DNA of 64,000 nucleotides from Shewanella gaetbuli (GCF_023284065.1 NZ_JAKIKP010000013.1:1-64000), one strand, 5' to 3'; shown: positions 8,237-17,772, counted from the first letter of the stretch. Notes: generated from the sequence alone by a model not told the origin. Translations and numbers: made by a program.

Positions 8237-10408
8237 TTGATTAACAAATTAACGAATTACAAAAATCTTTTCTTTGCCACTTTTCTTGGCATGTTAGGGT
8301 TAATAATCAACTTATACCCCCTACCCTTTTTTGCTAACGTTCAATTTGTATTAGGCAATACTTTTACCGTCATTGTCGCTATTTTATGCGGCCCTTGGTA
8401 CGCATTACTAACATCAATACTTGCATCTAGCGGCTTGATGATGATTTGGGAAAGCTACCACGTCTATTTGTTTTTTGGTCTAGAAGCCATTTTTATCGGG
8501 TTTTGTCGCAGACGAGACATATACGCATTGTATAGTAGCGTGATGTTTTGGTTGTTTATTGGAATGCCATTATTTTATTTTGTTGGTAATATCCTGTTTA
8601 ATTTGCCCGCTGACCACCTGCCTTTTGTTACCATTAAACAAGCCATTAATAGCTTAATTTATACCAGTATCGCATCGCTCTTGATCTTAATGATCCCTAA
8701 ACTATGGTTGTTTGAAACTAAAATAAAGGACAAAAAACGCCGTACTTTAAGCAAGCAAATGACGTATTTCATTACCTTAATGATCACCTTAACGTCACTA
8801 TTCTCTACTTTGTACTTTAACTATACGTCTTTAATTACGCAGCAAAATCTGATTAAACAGAATCAAAATGAAACCGTGTTCCATTTAAGTAATTCAGGTG
8901 ATCAATATGTAAATCATCACATTAAAGCAATTGAAAATGCGGCACAGACGTTTTCTTTATCTGACCCAAATAAGCAAAAACAGCAGCATGCACTAAATAG
9001 TTTGCATCAAAATTATCCTGGCTTTATCACGATGTTATTAACGGATAACAATTCGAAAGTAATTGCCGGTAGCCCGCTAACCAAGTTTCAGTTAACTGAT
9101 GATATGAAAGTGAATGATAGAGATTACTTTATCGAGGCGTTTTATAACCAAAAAGTATTCATCTCATCGGTGTTTTTAGGGAGAGGTTTTGGTAATGATG
9201 CCATCATCGCCATTAGTGCCCCCTATTTTAATAGTAATAACCCAATGGAGCCGCAAGGCATTATCGAGGGATCACTAAATCTTCAGCACTTCACAACTAT
9301 CGATTACGACTTTAAACAAACCAATACACAATCCATTGTACTAACCGATGAAAAAGGTAGCATCATTTACGCCTCAGACAGGCTTAATTTAGAGGTTATG
9401 TCACCTTTTGATTACAGTATTCACGCGGGAGCGTATAAAACAAAACTCAATTTATTGAACATTCATGATACTGATTCACTCATTCCAGAGTTTATCTATG
9501 CTAGTCACAAGATGAACAATGGCTGGATTATCTATTTAGTTGAGCCTTTTTTACCTTTATTAAAGCTTGCTGAAAAACAAATGTTTACTAGCTTCGTGTT
9601 ATTACTATTCGCATTATTACTAAGCTTCTTTATTTCACATAAAATAAGTAAGTTGCTCACCGTGCCGCTAGAAATGGTGGCAAACCAGTTCGGGCAATTC
9701 AGTGAAAAACAAATCTCAACTCAAGTCTTGGACGAAAACTCACCTAAAGAGGTTTACAGTTTATATAACCGACTACTTAAAAGTAAGCAGCAATTAATTG
9801 CCCATCAATTAGAGTTAGAAGAAACCGTAGCGATACGAACTCACGAGCTAGAGTCAGCGAATAAAAAACTTAAAGCCTTAGTCGATAAAGACCCATTAAC
9901 TCAACTGTATAACCGACGCTACGCCGAACAAAAATTTGCAGAAATAAGAGACTATTGTAAGCGCAGTGAACAAGCATTAACGGTTGCGATTCTGGACTTA
10001 GATTTTTTCAAACAAGTTAATGATACCTATGGCCACTTAGCTGGAGACGAATGTTTAAGACAAGTCGCAGATCTACTACGTCAATTCTACAAGCGAGACG
10101 TTGATGTTGTTGCCCGTTATGGCGGAGAGGAGTTTATTCTTATTTTACCTTTGTCAAACGCATTAAGTATTGAGCAACACTTAAATCAATTTCGCCTAGC
10201 ACTAGCCCAAATGACCATCGTTGCTCCTAAAACCAAAAAAGAATTTTCATTAACCACTAGCATAGGAGCCATTACTGCTAACGCTGATTTTAACAAAGAT
10301 ATAGACCATTGGATAAAAGTAGCGGATGACAACTTATACCAAGCCAAAGCTCAGGGGCGTAATCAAGTTAGGCTCACTATTATTAATTCTGACTTGTCGG
10401 CTGAATAA
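8237..10408 (+). CDS. Membrane-bound diguanylate cyclase with periplasmic sensor domain
   Basis: This 723-residue protein makes cyclic di-GMP from two GTP. The N-terminal region (1-160) has about five transmembrane helices, resembling 5TM sensor modules. A further helix near 175-195 precedes a large periplasmic domain of dCache type (about 200-445). Another helix (about 452-470), a HAMP-like linker and a coiled coil (about 525-555) follow. The GGDEF domain (about 557-715) begins with DPLTQLYNRRYAE. Its active site is GGEEF, and RDVD eight residues before it is a complete inhibitory I-site, so the enzyme should be active and feedback-inhibited. The TTG start at 8237 is supported by AGAGG six bases upstream. 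The 3' end overlaps the convergent hydrolase gene by 26 bases. Confidence 0.9.
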   Translation: MINKLTNYKNLFFATFLGMLGLIINLYPLPFFANVQFVLGNTFTVIVAILCGPWYALLTSILASSGLMMIWESYHVYLFFGLEAIFIGFCRRRDIYALYSSVMFWLFIGMPLFYFVGNILFNLPADHLPFVTIKQAINSLIYTSIASLLILMIPKLWLFETKIKDKKRRTLSKQMTYFITLMITLTSLFSTLYFNYTSLITQQNLIKQNQNETVFHLSNSGDQYVNHHIKAIENAAQTFSLSDPNKQKQQHALNSLHQNYPGFITMLLTDNNSKVIAGSPLTKFQLTDDMKVNDRDYFIEAFYNQKVFISSVFLGRGFGNDAIIAISAPYFNSNNPMEPQGIIEGSLNLQHFTTIDYDFKQTNTQSIVLTDEKGSIIYASDRLNLEVMSPFDYSIHAGAYKTKLNLLNIHDTDSLIPEFIYASHKMNNGWIIYLVEPFLPLLKLAEKQMFTSFVLLLFALLLSFFISHKISKLLTVPLEMVANQFGQFSEKQISTQVLDENSPKEVYSLYNRLLKSKQQLIAHQLELEETVAIRTHELESANKKLKALVDKDPLTQLYNRRYAEQKFAEIRDYCKRSEQALTVAILDLDFFKQVNDTYGHLAGDECLRQVADLLRQFYKRDVDVVARYGGEEFILILPLSNALSIEQHLNQFRLALAQMTIVAPKTKKEFSLTTSIGAITANADFNKDIDHWIKVADDNLYQAKAQGRNQVRLTIINSDLSAE

Positions 10409-11840
10409 AATTATCTAAGCGACTGACCATATAGGGATAAAAAGGGTTCCATTTTTGACGCAGCATACTGTTTCCACTGATTGAGAACAAACCACTTTCT
10501 GATTGAAAAATGGCTAAGCCAATTTGAACCGTGTCAGAGTTTTCTTCATAAATAGGCCCATAGAGTGGATCTTCAAGCGGGAAAGGTAACGCAACATGCG
10601 ACAATGAAAAAACCCCTTGCGGCCATTTTAAAACTAATTCTGACGTCGCATGATGTTCAGCGCTACCGATATCTCTCACTTGAACAAGTGTTGTATCTTG
10701 GTGGGCACTTTCAACTAAGGTTACACGATAGTCCAATTCTGTTGACGCCCAGTTGAGCTCAAAAAACTCCAATGGATCATTATTTAGCAATAGGCTGATA
10801 TTGGCATCGCGGCGAATATCAAACATCACAAGCTCATGTTGTTTTTTAGGTAAATGCTGATAAAAATCATCTACAACAGCAATAGATGACACCGTATGGT
10901 CAACAATAGATTGAAACGTTAATGTGGATGGAATATTGCGCTTTTGCTCAGTAGAAAAGCTTCGTAACAACTGTTTATTTCTTAATGTAAGTTGATAAAC
11001 CACATCCCCAGCATTAACTGCAAACGACATATATTTAAATGGATCATATTCTGTTTCAATTGTATTCCATAACAACTTTTGCTGATCTAATACCGTTCCT
11101 AATTTCGCTTGCCAGTACGCGCCTTGAGCTATTGGTGCTAAACCAATAGCTGGCGACATAAAAATCATTTTTTCATACCTAGTTGGCTTATTTTCATTAA
11201 TCGCTTCAAGCTCATGGTTTAAAGCTAAAGCAGCTCCAGTCGAAAAGCCCACCACATAAAGCGGCTTACCATTAAGTTGCTCTAGCAGATGATCTGTCGC
11301 CAAAGACACCGCACCGGCTAAATCTGGCCAAGTAATTTCAGTTAAGCCAGAAGGAATAGTCCCGTGTCCCGGTAATCTGAGACCTACAATGTGTGCTTGA
11401 TGTTGATAATGTTGCGCAATATGCGAAAGTGAATAAGGAGAGTCTGACATTCCATGAATCAATAATAAGCCAAACTCAGCTTCAGGATTCTTCCATTCAA
11501 ATGATCGGTTCCAATTTTGCTGCCATAAACTTGGATCAGATGAACTTCCCCGTTCGTAGCGATTAATCGGCGATGTCACCAGCGGCTGATATTGATCATA
11601 AATTAGCGCGTCCATTTGCTTAAACAAGCCATCTTCTAGCTCAAGATATTGCTTAAAATCAGTTAAACCTGATTGTTGATGATATTCATTCTTTAAATGC
11701 GTAGTATGCCAAATTGACAATTCAGGCCGAGAGTTCAATAACCATACAGCTAACATCACCATTGCAATGGCTACGCCTACAATGCCATAAAATAAAGCAA
11801 ACAATAGATGTTTTGTCGAACCTAGAACAATAGTACGCAT
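10383..11840 (-). CDS. Membrane-anchored alpha/beta hydrolase
   Basis: This 485-residue protein has one N-terminal transmembrane helix (about 9-33), so the catalytic part is probably periplasmic and anchored. The oxyanion region GLLLIHGMSDSPYSL lies near residues 125-140 and the nucleophile elbow GFSTGAALAL (Ser) near 198-205. The candidate catalytic His is in SLSHVALPFP near residue 415. A long segment between the core and this His is not recognisable. The fold is of the serine-hydrolase/lysophospholipase type, and the substrate is unknown. AAGGAT precedes the ATG. The gene converges on the diguanylate cyclase with a 26-base overlap of the coding ends. Confidence 0.82.
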   Translation of the reverse strand: MRTIVLGSTKHLLFALFYGIVGVAIAMVMLAVWLLNSRPELSIWHTTHLKNEYHQQSGLTDFKQYLELEDGLFKQMDALIYDQYQPLVTSPINRYERGSSSDPSLWQQNWNRSFEWKNPEAEFGLLLIHGMSDSPYSLSHIAQHYQHQAHIVGLRLPGHGTIPSGLTEITWPDLAGAVSLATDHLLEQLNGKPLYVVGFSTGAALALNHELEAINENKPTRYEKMIFMSPAIGLAPIAQGAYWQAKLGTVLDQQKLLWNTIETEYDPFKYMSFAVNAGDVVYQLTLRNKQLLRSFSTEQKRNIPSTLTFQSIVDHTVSSIAVVDDFYQHLPKKQHELVMFDIRRDANISLLLNNDPLEFFELNWASTELDYRVTLVESAHQDTTLVQVRDIGSAEHHATSELVLKWPQGVFSLSHVALPFPLEDPLYGPIYEENSDTVQIGLAIFQSESGLFSISGNSMLRQKWNPFYPYMVSRLDNFIQPTSQN

Positions 11841-12018
11841 GGATATCCTTATTAATAAATACTACATTATCTGCACTACGAAAAAGTTAGCTAATAATTT
11901 AATTTAGCTTTGACTGTAAAATTAGTCTTTATAAAGCAAGTTGTTATACGCAAAGTAGCTTAACTATATTCTATGTGGTTAACAGTCATAAATCTAATAG
12001 GTTTTTTTCGGAGGAAAA

Positions 12019-12615
12019 ATGAAACCACAGAGGAATTTTCATTTTGAACAAGTCGAGTATATTCAATATTTTGGAAGTTCAACGCCTGAAGTTCTGTTTT
12101 ATCTTCCAACGCCAGCACTTATACCACACCAATGGCGACCACAAGCCCCAGATGCTTTAGAACAATTGATCCATCTAAACGGAAACCATTGGCGTAAAAT
12201 TATTAATATTATTTGTAAAATCGTGTGCCATAATCCCAATAGTTGGCGAGAGATTAAACCGGTTTTATTGCAACAAAGCCCAAATACTCATAAATCTGTG
12301 GCAATTGTGGTGGTAGATGCTGAGAATTTGACCAAGGTGTCTTTTACACCGCAAACACAGCATATTGTGTGTTCAAAAAAACTGCATGAATTGCTTACTA
12401 ATCTAACAGATAAAATTGACTCAATAGAGAAATACTCAATAGAAGAGTTAGTGTTTAATCAAAGACATAAAATACAACTGCATCCACCAGTGTATTTCAC
12501 TCCTTATTTAGATTATCGGCAGTTCCCCAATGGTTTAATCGACTTATTGCGAAAGCAACTACATCCTGATGTAGCAAAGTCAGATCCTCGACAACAGGCA
12601 CTCGGGATGACGTGA
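12019..12615 (+). CDS. Hypothetical protein with repeat-derived C-terminus
   Basis: This is a 198-residue protein that I do not recognise with confidence. The start is very well supported (GGAGG followed by four A's and ATG). There is no signal peptide or membrane helix. Visible features are a proline-rich N-terminal part (FYLPTPALIPHQW) and a central LNGNHWRKIINIICKIV segment that looks helical. The last 13 or so residues (SDPRQQALGMT and neighbours) are encoded by the first unit of the downstream repeat array. The original stop codon therefore seems to have been replaced when the repeat arrived. The gene is monocistronic. Its conserved-looking core argues for a real protein. Confidence 0.72.
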   Translation: MKPQRNFHFEQVEYIQYFGSSTPEVLFYLPTPALIPHQWRPQAPDALEQLIHLNGNHWRKIINIICKIVCHNPNSWREIKPVLLQQSPNTHKSVAIVVVDAENLTKVSFTPQTQHIVCSKKLHELLTNLTDKIDSIEKYSIEELVFNQRHKIQLHPPVYFTPYLDYRQFPNGLIDLLRKQLHPDVAKSDPRQQALGMT

Positions 12616-13428
12616 AAAATAAGCCTTACAGATGACGAAAAAACAAGTATTCCAGATGACGAGAAATAACCCCTACTTCGTCATTCCGGCAACGCTTTTG
12701 AGCCGGAATCTACTTGTATAACAACACAGTCAGATCCTCGACAACAAGCATTCGAGGATGACGTGAAAAATAAGTATTCCAGATGACGAGAAATGCCCCT
12801 ACTTCGTCATTCCGGCAACGCTTTTGAGCCGGAATCTACTTGTATAACAACAAAGTCAGATCCTCGACAACAAGCATTCGAGGATGACGTGAAAAATAAG
12901 CATTCGAGGATGATGAAAAAACAAGCATTCCAGATGACGAGAAATAACCCCCTACTTCGTCATTCCGGCAACGCTTTTGAGCCGGAATCTACTTGTATAA
13001 CAACAAAGTCAGATCCTCGACAACAAGCATTCGAGGATGGCGAAAAAACAAGCATTCCAGATGACGAAAAATACCCGCTACTTCGTCATTCCGGCAACGC
13101 TTTTGAGCCGGAATCTGCCTGTATAACAACAGAGTCAGATCCTCGACAACAAGCATTCGAGGATGACGTGAAAAATAAATATTCCAGATGACGAGAAATA
13201 CCCCCTACTTCGTCATTCCGGCAACGCTTTTGAGCCGGAATCTGCCTGTATAACAACAGAGTCAGATTCTCGACAACAGGCATTCGAGGATGACGTGAAA
13301 ACCAAGCATTCCAGATGACGAAAAAACAAGTATTCCAGATGACAAGAAATCCCCCCTACTTCGTCATTCCGGCAACGCTTTTGAGCCGGAATCTGCCTGT
13401 GTGACAATAAAGCCAGATCTTCGATAAC
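12578..13428. repeat. Array of six two-hairpin intergenic repeat units
   Basis: A core starting TCATTCCGGC and ending GCCGGAATCT occurs six times, at 12681, 12807, 12960, 13086, 13213 and 13354, with spacings of 126, 153, 126, 127 and 141 bases. Each unit holds two stem-loops. ATTCCGGC pairs with GCCGGAAT across 11 bases, and ATCCTCGA pairs with TCGAGGAT across 10 bases. Between units lie short satellites (AAGCATTCCAGATGACGA and variants) whose copy number explains the unequal spacings. The first unit is degenerate in its second stem and the last is decayed. The array reaches the stop codon of nadE. It encodes no credible protein. It resembles dispersed proteobacterial palindromic repeats amplified in tandem. 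Confidence 0.88.
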
Positions 13429-13431
13429 TAT

Positions 13432-14262
13432 TTAATCATAAATAGTTGGAATAGCTTGTCTTTTATGCTGAGTGCGTTGGTAAATAGCAATAAGTTTTCG
13501 CTCTACACTTTCTTCAACGGCTTTACCTTCAAGAAAGTCGTCAATTTGATCATAAGTTAGCCCTAAAGCCACTTCATCTTCAAGCTGAGGCTTATCATCT
13601 TCTAAATCAGCGGTCGGCGCCTTTTTAACAAGAATTTCAGGAGCGCCTAAATAAGCGGCTAATTGACGTACTTGGCGCTTGTTCAAGCCAAATAAAGGGG
13701 CTAAATCACATGCTCCGTCGCCAAATTTAGTGTAAAAACCGGTAATATTCTCTGCGCTGTGGTCAGTACCAACCACTAAACCACCTACCATTCCGGCTAT
13801 TTCATATTGTGCAACCATACGCATACGCGCTTTAACATTACCTTTTACAAAATCAACTTTATCTGTTGAAGGTAGACCAATACCAGCTTGCTCTAATCCC
13901 GCTAGAGTGGCTTGATGAACACCTACAACACCTTCAGCAATATTGACGGTTACTTGTTTCGTAGGTTGAATGAACTGACACGCTAATTGCGCTTCGTCTT
14001 CGTCTTTTTGAACTTGGTAAGGTAAACGAACGGCAATAAATTGATAATCTTTTTGTTCGCTTTCATCATTTAAGCTATCAACCGCTAATTGACATAAACG
14101 GCCTGTTAATGATGAGTCAACGCCACCACTAATACCTAATACTAATGAGCGACAATGCGCCTCTCTGAGTTTAGCTTTAATAAAGGCGACACGTCGTTGT
14201 ACTTCATATTCAGGCTCAATGGCCTTAAGCACATGCATCTCTCGTAAAATTTGTCCTTTCAT
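13432..14262 (-). CDS. nadE: Ammonia-dependent NAD synthetase
   Basis: This 276-residue cytosolic enzyme converts deamido-NAD, ATP and ammonia to NAD in the last step of NAD synthesis. The ATP-pyrophosphatase P-loop [12 protein letters not shown] lies near residues 43-54. The deamido-NAD region includes [20 protein letters not shown], and [15 protein letters not shown] is conserved near the end. Length agrees with E. coli NadE (275). No glutaminase domain is present, so free ammonia is the nitrogen source. GAGGAG lies six bases before the ATG. The downstream repeat array ends right at the stop codon without altering the C-terminus noticeably. Confidence 0.95.
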   Translation of the reverse strand: MKGQILREMHVLKAIEPEYEVQRRVAFIKAKLREAHCRSLVLGISGGVDSSLTGRLCQLAVDSLNDESEQKDYQFIAVRLPYQVQKDEDEAQLACQFIQPTKQVTVNIAEGVVGVHQATLAGLEQAGIGLPSTDKVDFVKGNVKARMRMVAQYEIAGMVGGLVVGTDHSAENITGFYTKFGDGACDLAPLFGLNKRQVRQLAAYLGAPEILVKKAPTADLEDDKPQLEDEVALGLTYDQIDDFLEGKAVEESVERKLIAIYQRTQHKRQAIPTIYD

Positions 14263-14312
14263 TTCAAGCTCCTCAATTTAAATCACTGCGGCTATTCTAT
14301 AAAAAAAATCGT

Positions 14313-14345
14313 AAAAAAAAACGATAATGACTCAACATTATCGTT
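14313..14345 (-). terminator. Rho-independent terminator downstream of gsk
   Basis: Ten-base arms (14320-14329 and 14336-14345) pair around the loop ACTCAA. On the minus strand a run of eight T's follows the stem, giving a strong terminator for gsk. It also separates gsk from nadE. On the plus strand a T-rich tract follows too, so it could act in both directions. Confidence 0.85.
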
Positions 14346-14383
14346 TTATTTTGGCTCAAAGCCTCTATGAGTGCATTTTGGGT

Positions 14384-15688
14384 TTATCTTTCCCAGTACG
14401 ACTCTTCTAAACTGTCTTCTTTTTCGGGTAAACCTCTGGATAATCTTGGGCTGTGCTGTGCTAATACTTCATAAGCTACACGGTTGGCATACTTACACAC
14501 TTGTGAAAATGACGAATAACATAGTCCATCACGCTTATGTTTACTTGACCCCGGAACATTAGTTTTATGGAAACGATTAGCTGAAAGGTCGTGTAATAGC
14601 GCAGATAACGCACCGTCACCAGCACCATTCGTATTGCGAATATAATCAGGCCCACCCATATAAGGGGCAATATGCGCATAAACCTTAATTGGCGAGTCAC
14701 AATCTGCTTTTAACATCGGTCTTGAAAATTCATAACGGTTAAATTCAGGAATAGCGCCTGGCAATAATGGATGGCTAGTTTCACGCTTGGCACTGTCTTC
14801 TGCATAACCTGCAGTATATAACCCAATAGGGCCTGCGGTGGTCAATACCATGTCACACCATTCAAGTGCGGCTTCAGAGGCCAATAAAGGGTCTTTAAAG
14901 CCGGTTAGTGCTTCTCCCTCATCTTCGTTCATTGCCAAAATAGTGACATGCTCTTTAATAAACTCTTGCCACCAAACAGGGTCTTCTTGAATCAAAAAAC
15001 GGGTACCTAATGTCAGCACTACGGGCACATCTGCATCTTTTGCGTATTGAATTGCTTGCATGGCCGCCGAGGTCATACCGTCACCCTCACTGGCTCGCAT
15101 TAAATACGCGGTAATCACCAATGCTGAACTGCCCTGCACAACATCTTTATTAATATAATGTGGCGTTAACTTATCCATTGACCCCTTGCTAATTGCAAAG
15201 GTACGTTCGCCGTCAGCTGAAATCAGCGTAAAACAACGACCTATTGGGCCATCTACAGGCTGTAAGTAATTTAAGTCAACTTTAGAAGAGGTATTACATA
15301 AGTAGCGATAGGCATAGCTACCCACCATAATATTTTGGCTCATTACTCCAAAAAGTACTGAACGGTCATCAGCTAAAATAGAATAATTATGAACCGTATT
15401 ACCAATGGTACCACCAGCAAATTCGTCGCTGATCATGTCATTTGACTTCAGCTCATTGTACAAAGCATGGGCTTGGTCATCGTTTATAAGAGTGGAGTTT
15501 CCTTTAGGCAAGCCATAACGTTCAAGTAAGTCTTCGGCGACCTTGGCTTCTATATCAACTAAGGTTTGGTCAATACCACAAATATAACTGGAAAAAGGCT
15601 GCTCCTGCTGGGTAAGTTGAACCAATAATGGATCACGATTACTAACAGGAAAATAATGCTTCGACTTACGTTGACCAGGAAACTTCAT
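14384..15688 (-). CDS. gsk: Inosine/guanosine kinase
   Basis: This 434-residue PfkB-family kinase has exactly the length of E. coli Gsk. It phosphorylates inosine and guanosine with ATP in purine salvage. The N-terminus MKFPGQRKSKHYFPV is typical of Gsk. The PfkB anion-hole signature NTNGAGDGALSALLHD near residues 350-365 contains the catalytic Asp, and GGTIGNTVHNYSIL matches the substrate-binding region. In E. coli the order is recR-htpG-adk-hemH-aes-gsk. Here gsk follows adk with no hemH between them. Confidence 0.95.
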   Translation of the reverse strand: MKFPGQRKSKHYFPVSNRDPLLVQLTQQEQPFSSYICGIDQTLVDIEAKVAEDLLERYGLPKGNSTLINDDQAHALYNELKSNDMISDEFAGGTIGNTVHNYSILADDRSVLFGVMSQNIMVGSYAYRYLCNTSSKVDLNYLQPVDGPIGRCFTLISADGERTFAISKGSMDKLTPHYINKDVVQGSSALVITAYLMRASEGDGMTSAAMQAIQYAKDADVPVVLTLGTRFLIQEDPVWWQEFIKEHVTILAMNEDEGEALTGFKDPLLASEAALEWCDMVLTTAGPIGLYTAGYAEDSAKRETSHPLLPGAIPEFNRYEFSRPMLKADCDSPIKVYAHIAPYMGGPDYIRNTNGAGDGALSALLHDLSANRFHKTNVPGSSKHKRDGLCYSSFSQVCKYANRVAYEVLAQHSPRLSRGLPEKEDSLEESYWER

Positions 15689-15858
15689 AATAGATTCTCA
15701 TGAGTTTGCATCCATGCAGCGAAATAAAACAGGGCGATTAAAACCTCATTAAGTCAGTAATGGCACTCATTTCTGACTCAGAAATAATAGTTCAAAGTGA
15801 ACATTTATTCTGCAGCTTAATAAAAGGCGGCGAATCATAGCATATTCACTTTATGAGA

Positions 15859-15948
15859 TTAAATGACTTTATCTTGCAGTTTAACCATCAATTCTAGCTG
15901 TTCTTTATCACGTAAAATACAACGCCAAATACAGTGGAGCAACACCAT
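15859..15948 (-). CDS. Possible 29-residue small ORF
   Basis: An ATG-started minus-strand ORF of 29 codons reads MVLLHCIWRCILRDKEQLEL and continues for nine residues to a TAA. Its composition (a Cys/Trp-containing hydrophobic start, then a charged amphipathic part) looks more protein-like than random. However, no ribosome-binding site is visible before the ATG. It could be the C-terminal remnant of a lost gene or chance. I do not recognise it. Confidence 0.2.
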   Translation of the reverse strand: MVLLHCIWRCILRDKEQLELMVKLQDKVI

Positions 15949-16008
15949 TTTTTAACGGAAAAGCACAGCAACTGTTTAGTAAATAAAATAGTTGAAATGA
16001 GTTACAAA

Positions 16009-16031
16009 AAAGCCTGCAAAATGCAGGCTTT
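16009..16031 (-). terminator. Rho-independent terminator of adk
   Basis: AAAGCCTGC and GCAGGCTTT pair around a five-base loop. On the minus strand the stem runs into TTTTTT. It lies 39 bases after the adk stop codon. Confidence 0.85.
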
Positions 16032-16069
16032 AATTAAAGTGTGCTTTGCAGCACATTTTGAGTAAACAA

Positions 16070-16780
<711 letters not shown>

Positions 16781-16849
16781 TCATAGTAGCTAAGGCGATA
16801 CATTAGACCTATATCTAATAACAATGGCGATTTAAACCATCATTTTTGT

Positions 16850-17716
16850 TTAATACAGTAAGGTATATAATTTACGTCGATACTGATTCGCCAACGGGTT
16901 GCCTTGGCCCATTGCCGTCATAATCTCAAGAAATACCTGTTTAACTTTTCCGTCAGCAGCAGCTAGATCTTTTTGTAAAATACCAAACAACAAGTCTAAG
17001 GCTTCTTCATTACGCTGGGCGTTATTGAATGCCATTGCCAGTTTGATTGATAACTCAACATTGGCTGGGTCAGTTTCAAGCTGTTGTTGTAAATCACGAA
17101 TTTCAGGGGTATCAGCTGCTTCTTCTGCTAACGCTAACTTGGCTTTAAGGTTTTGGTAGTAGCTGTCTTGGTCAGCTAAGCCAATGGTCTCTAGCAATGT
17201 TTTTGCTTCAGAAACCGAGCCTAATTGTAGATACACATCAATCAGTACCAAGCGTACTTCTGCTGCATTGTCTGATTGAGTAATAACCTCTTTTAACTGC
17301 GCAGCCAATTGTGCTAAATCATCAATTGATAATGCTTCTGTTGCCGCTAATTGGGCTTTAACAGCATCAAACGATTGCACCCACATTGGTGGTAAATGCT
17401 TATCTAGCATGGCGGTGACGCTTTGGCTGTCTTGTAAACCCGCAAACCCATCAATAGGGCGACCTTTGTCTAAAATCAACGTTGTCGGCAAGCTTTGAAT
17501 TTGGAAATATTGGGCAATTTCAGCTTCAACTTCACAATCAACACTGGCTAAAATAAACCGTCCAGCTTGGGCATTTGCCAGTTGTTGCAAGGTTTGCAGC
17601 ATTTGCATGCTTTCGGGTTGCTGTTGTGCAAAAAACGTTAGCACAACCATTTTTTCCATCGAAGCATCAACAACTTGCTGGATGTTTTCTTTTGTCAGAG
17701 AAATGATATTTTCCAT
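16850..17716 (-). CDS. cnoX: Chaperedoxin CnoX (YbbN), thioredoxin-fold plus TPR
   Basis: This 288-residue protein has an N-terminal thioredoxin-like domain (about 1-110) and a C-terminal TPR-like helical domain (about 115-285), the architecture of E. coli CnoX/YbbN. That protein holds unfolded clients and passes them to DnaK and GroEL. The usual active-site position reads FFAQQQPESMQ, without any cysteine, so redox catalysis from the CxxC site is excluded. One Cys remains in ASVDCE, equivalent to a conserved non-catalytic position. It lies just upstream of htpG and downstream of the same promoter direction as adk. Placement between htpG and adk groups chaperone functions. Confidence 0.9.
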   Translation of the reverse strand: MENIISLTKENIQQVVDASMEKMVVLTFFAQQQPESMQMLQTLQQLANAQAGRFILASVDCEVEAEIAQYFQIQSLPTTLILDKGRPIDGFAGLQDSQSVTAMLDKHLPPMWVQSFDAVKAQLAATEALSIDDLAQLAAQLKEVITQSDNAAEVRLVLIDVYLQLGSVSEAKTLLETIGLADQDSYYQNLKAKLALAEEAADTPEIRDLQQQLETDPANVELSIKLAMAFNNAQRNEEALDLLFGILQKDLAAADGKVKQVFLEIMTAMGQGNPLANQYRRKLYTLLY

Positions 17717-17733
17717 ACGTTCCCTTAAATGTA

Positions 17734-17758
17734 AAAAGCGGACATAGTGTCCGCTTTT
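17734..17758 (-). terminator. Rho-independent terminator of htpG
   Basis: Eleven-base arms AAAAGCGGACA and TGTCCGCTTTT enclose a three-base loop. On the minus strand the stem ends in TTTTT. It lies between the htpG stop codon and the cnoX start, so cnoX probably has its own promoter or relies on read-through. Confidence 0.85.
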
Positions 17759-17772
17759 AGTGCTAACATGTT

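Larger units (their letters stand above)
15689..16069. other. Intergenic region between gsk and adk
   Basis: This stretch of 381 bases lies where E. coli and many relatives carry hemH. No ferrochelatase coding remains are recognisable. It holds the promoter region of gsk, a possible 29-codon ORF on the minus strand (15859-15948), and the adk terminator at 16009-16031. Confidence 0.6.

Noticed and set aside
12793..13191. A 132-codon open frame on the plus strand inside the repeat array
   Set aside because: It consists of the repeat unit translated several times (SDPRQQAFEDD and HSGNAFEPE recur). It stays open only because the repeat spacings of 126 and 153 are multiples of three. It has no ribosome-binding site.
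12681..13390. Possible CRISPR array
   Set aside because: The repeats are not short units separated by unique spacers. The whole 126-153-base unit, including the spacer, is repeated, and no cas genes are present.
13086..13407. Two overlapping minus-strand frames of 64-65 codons in the repeat array
   Set aside because: They are reverse translations of the same repeat units with no start signals.
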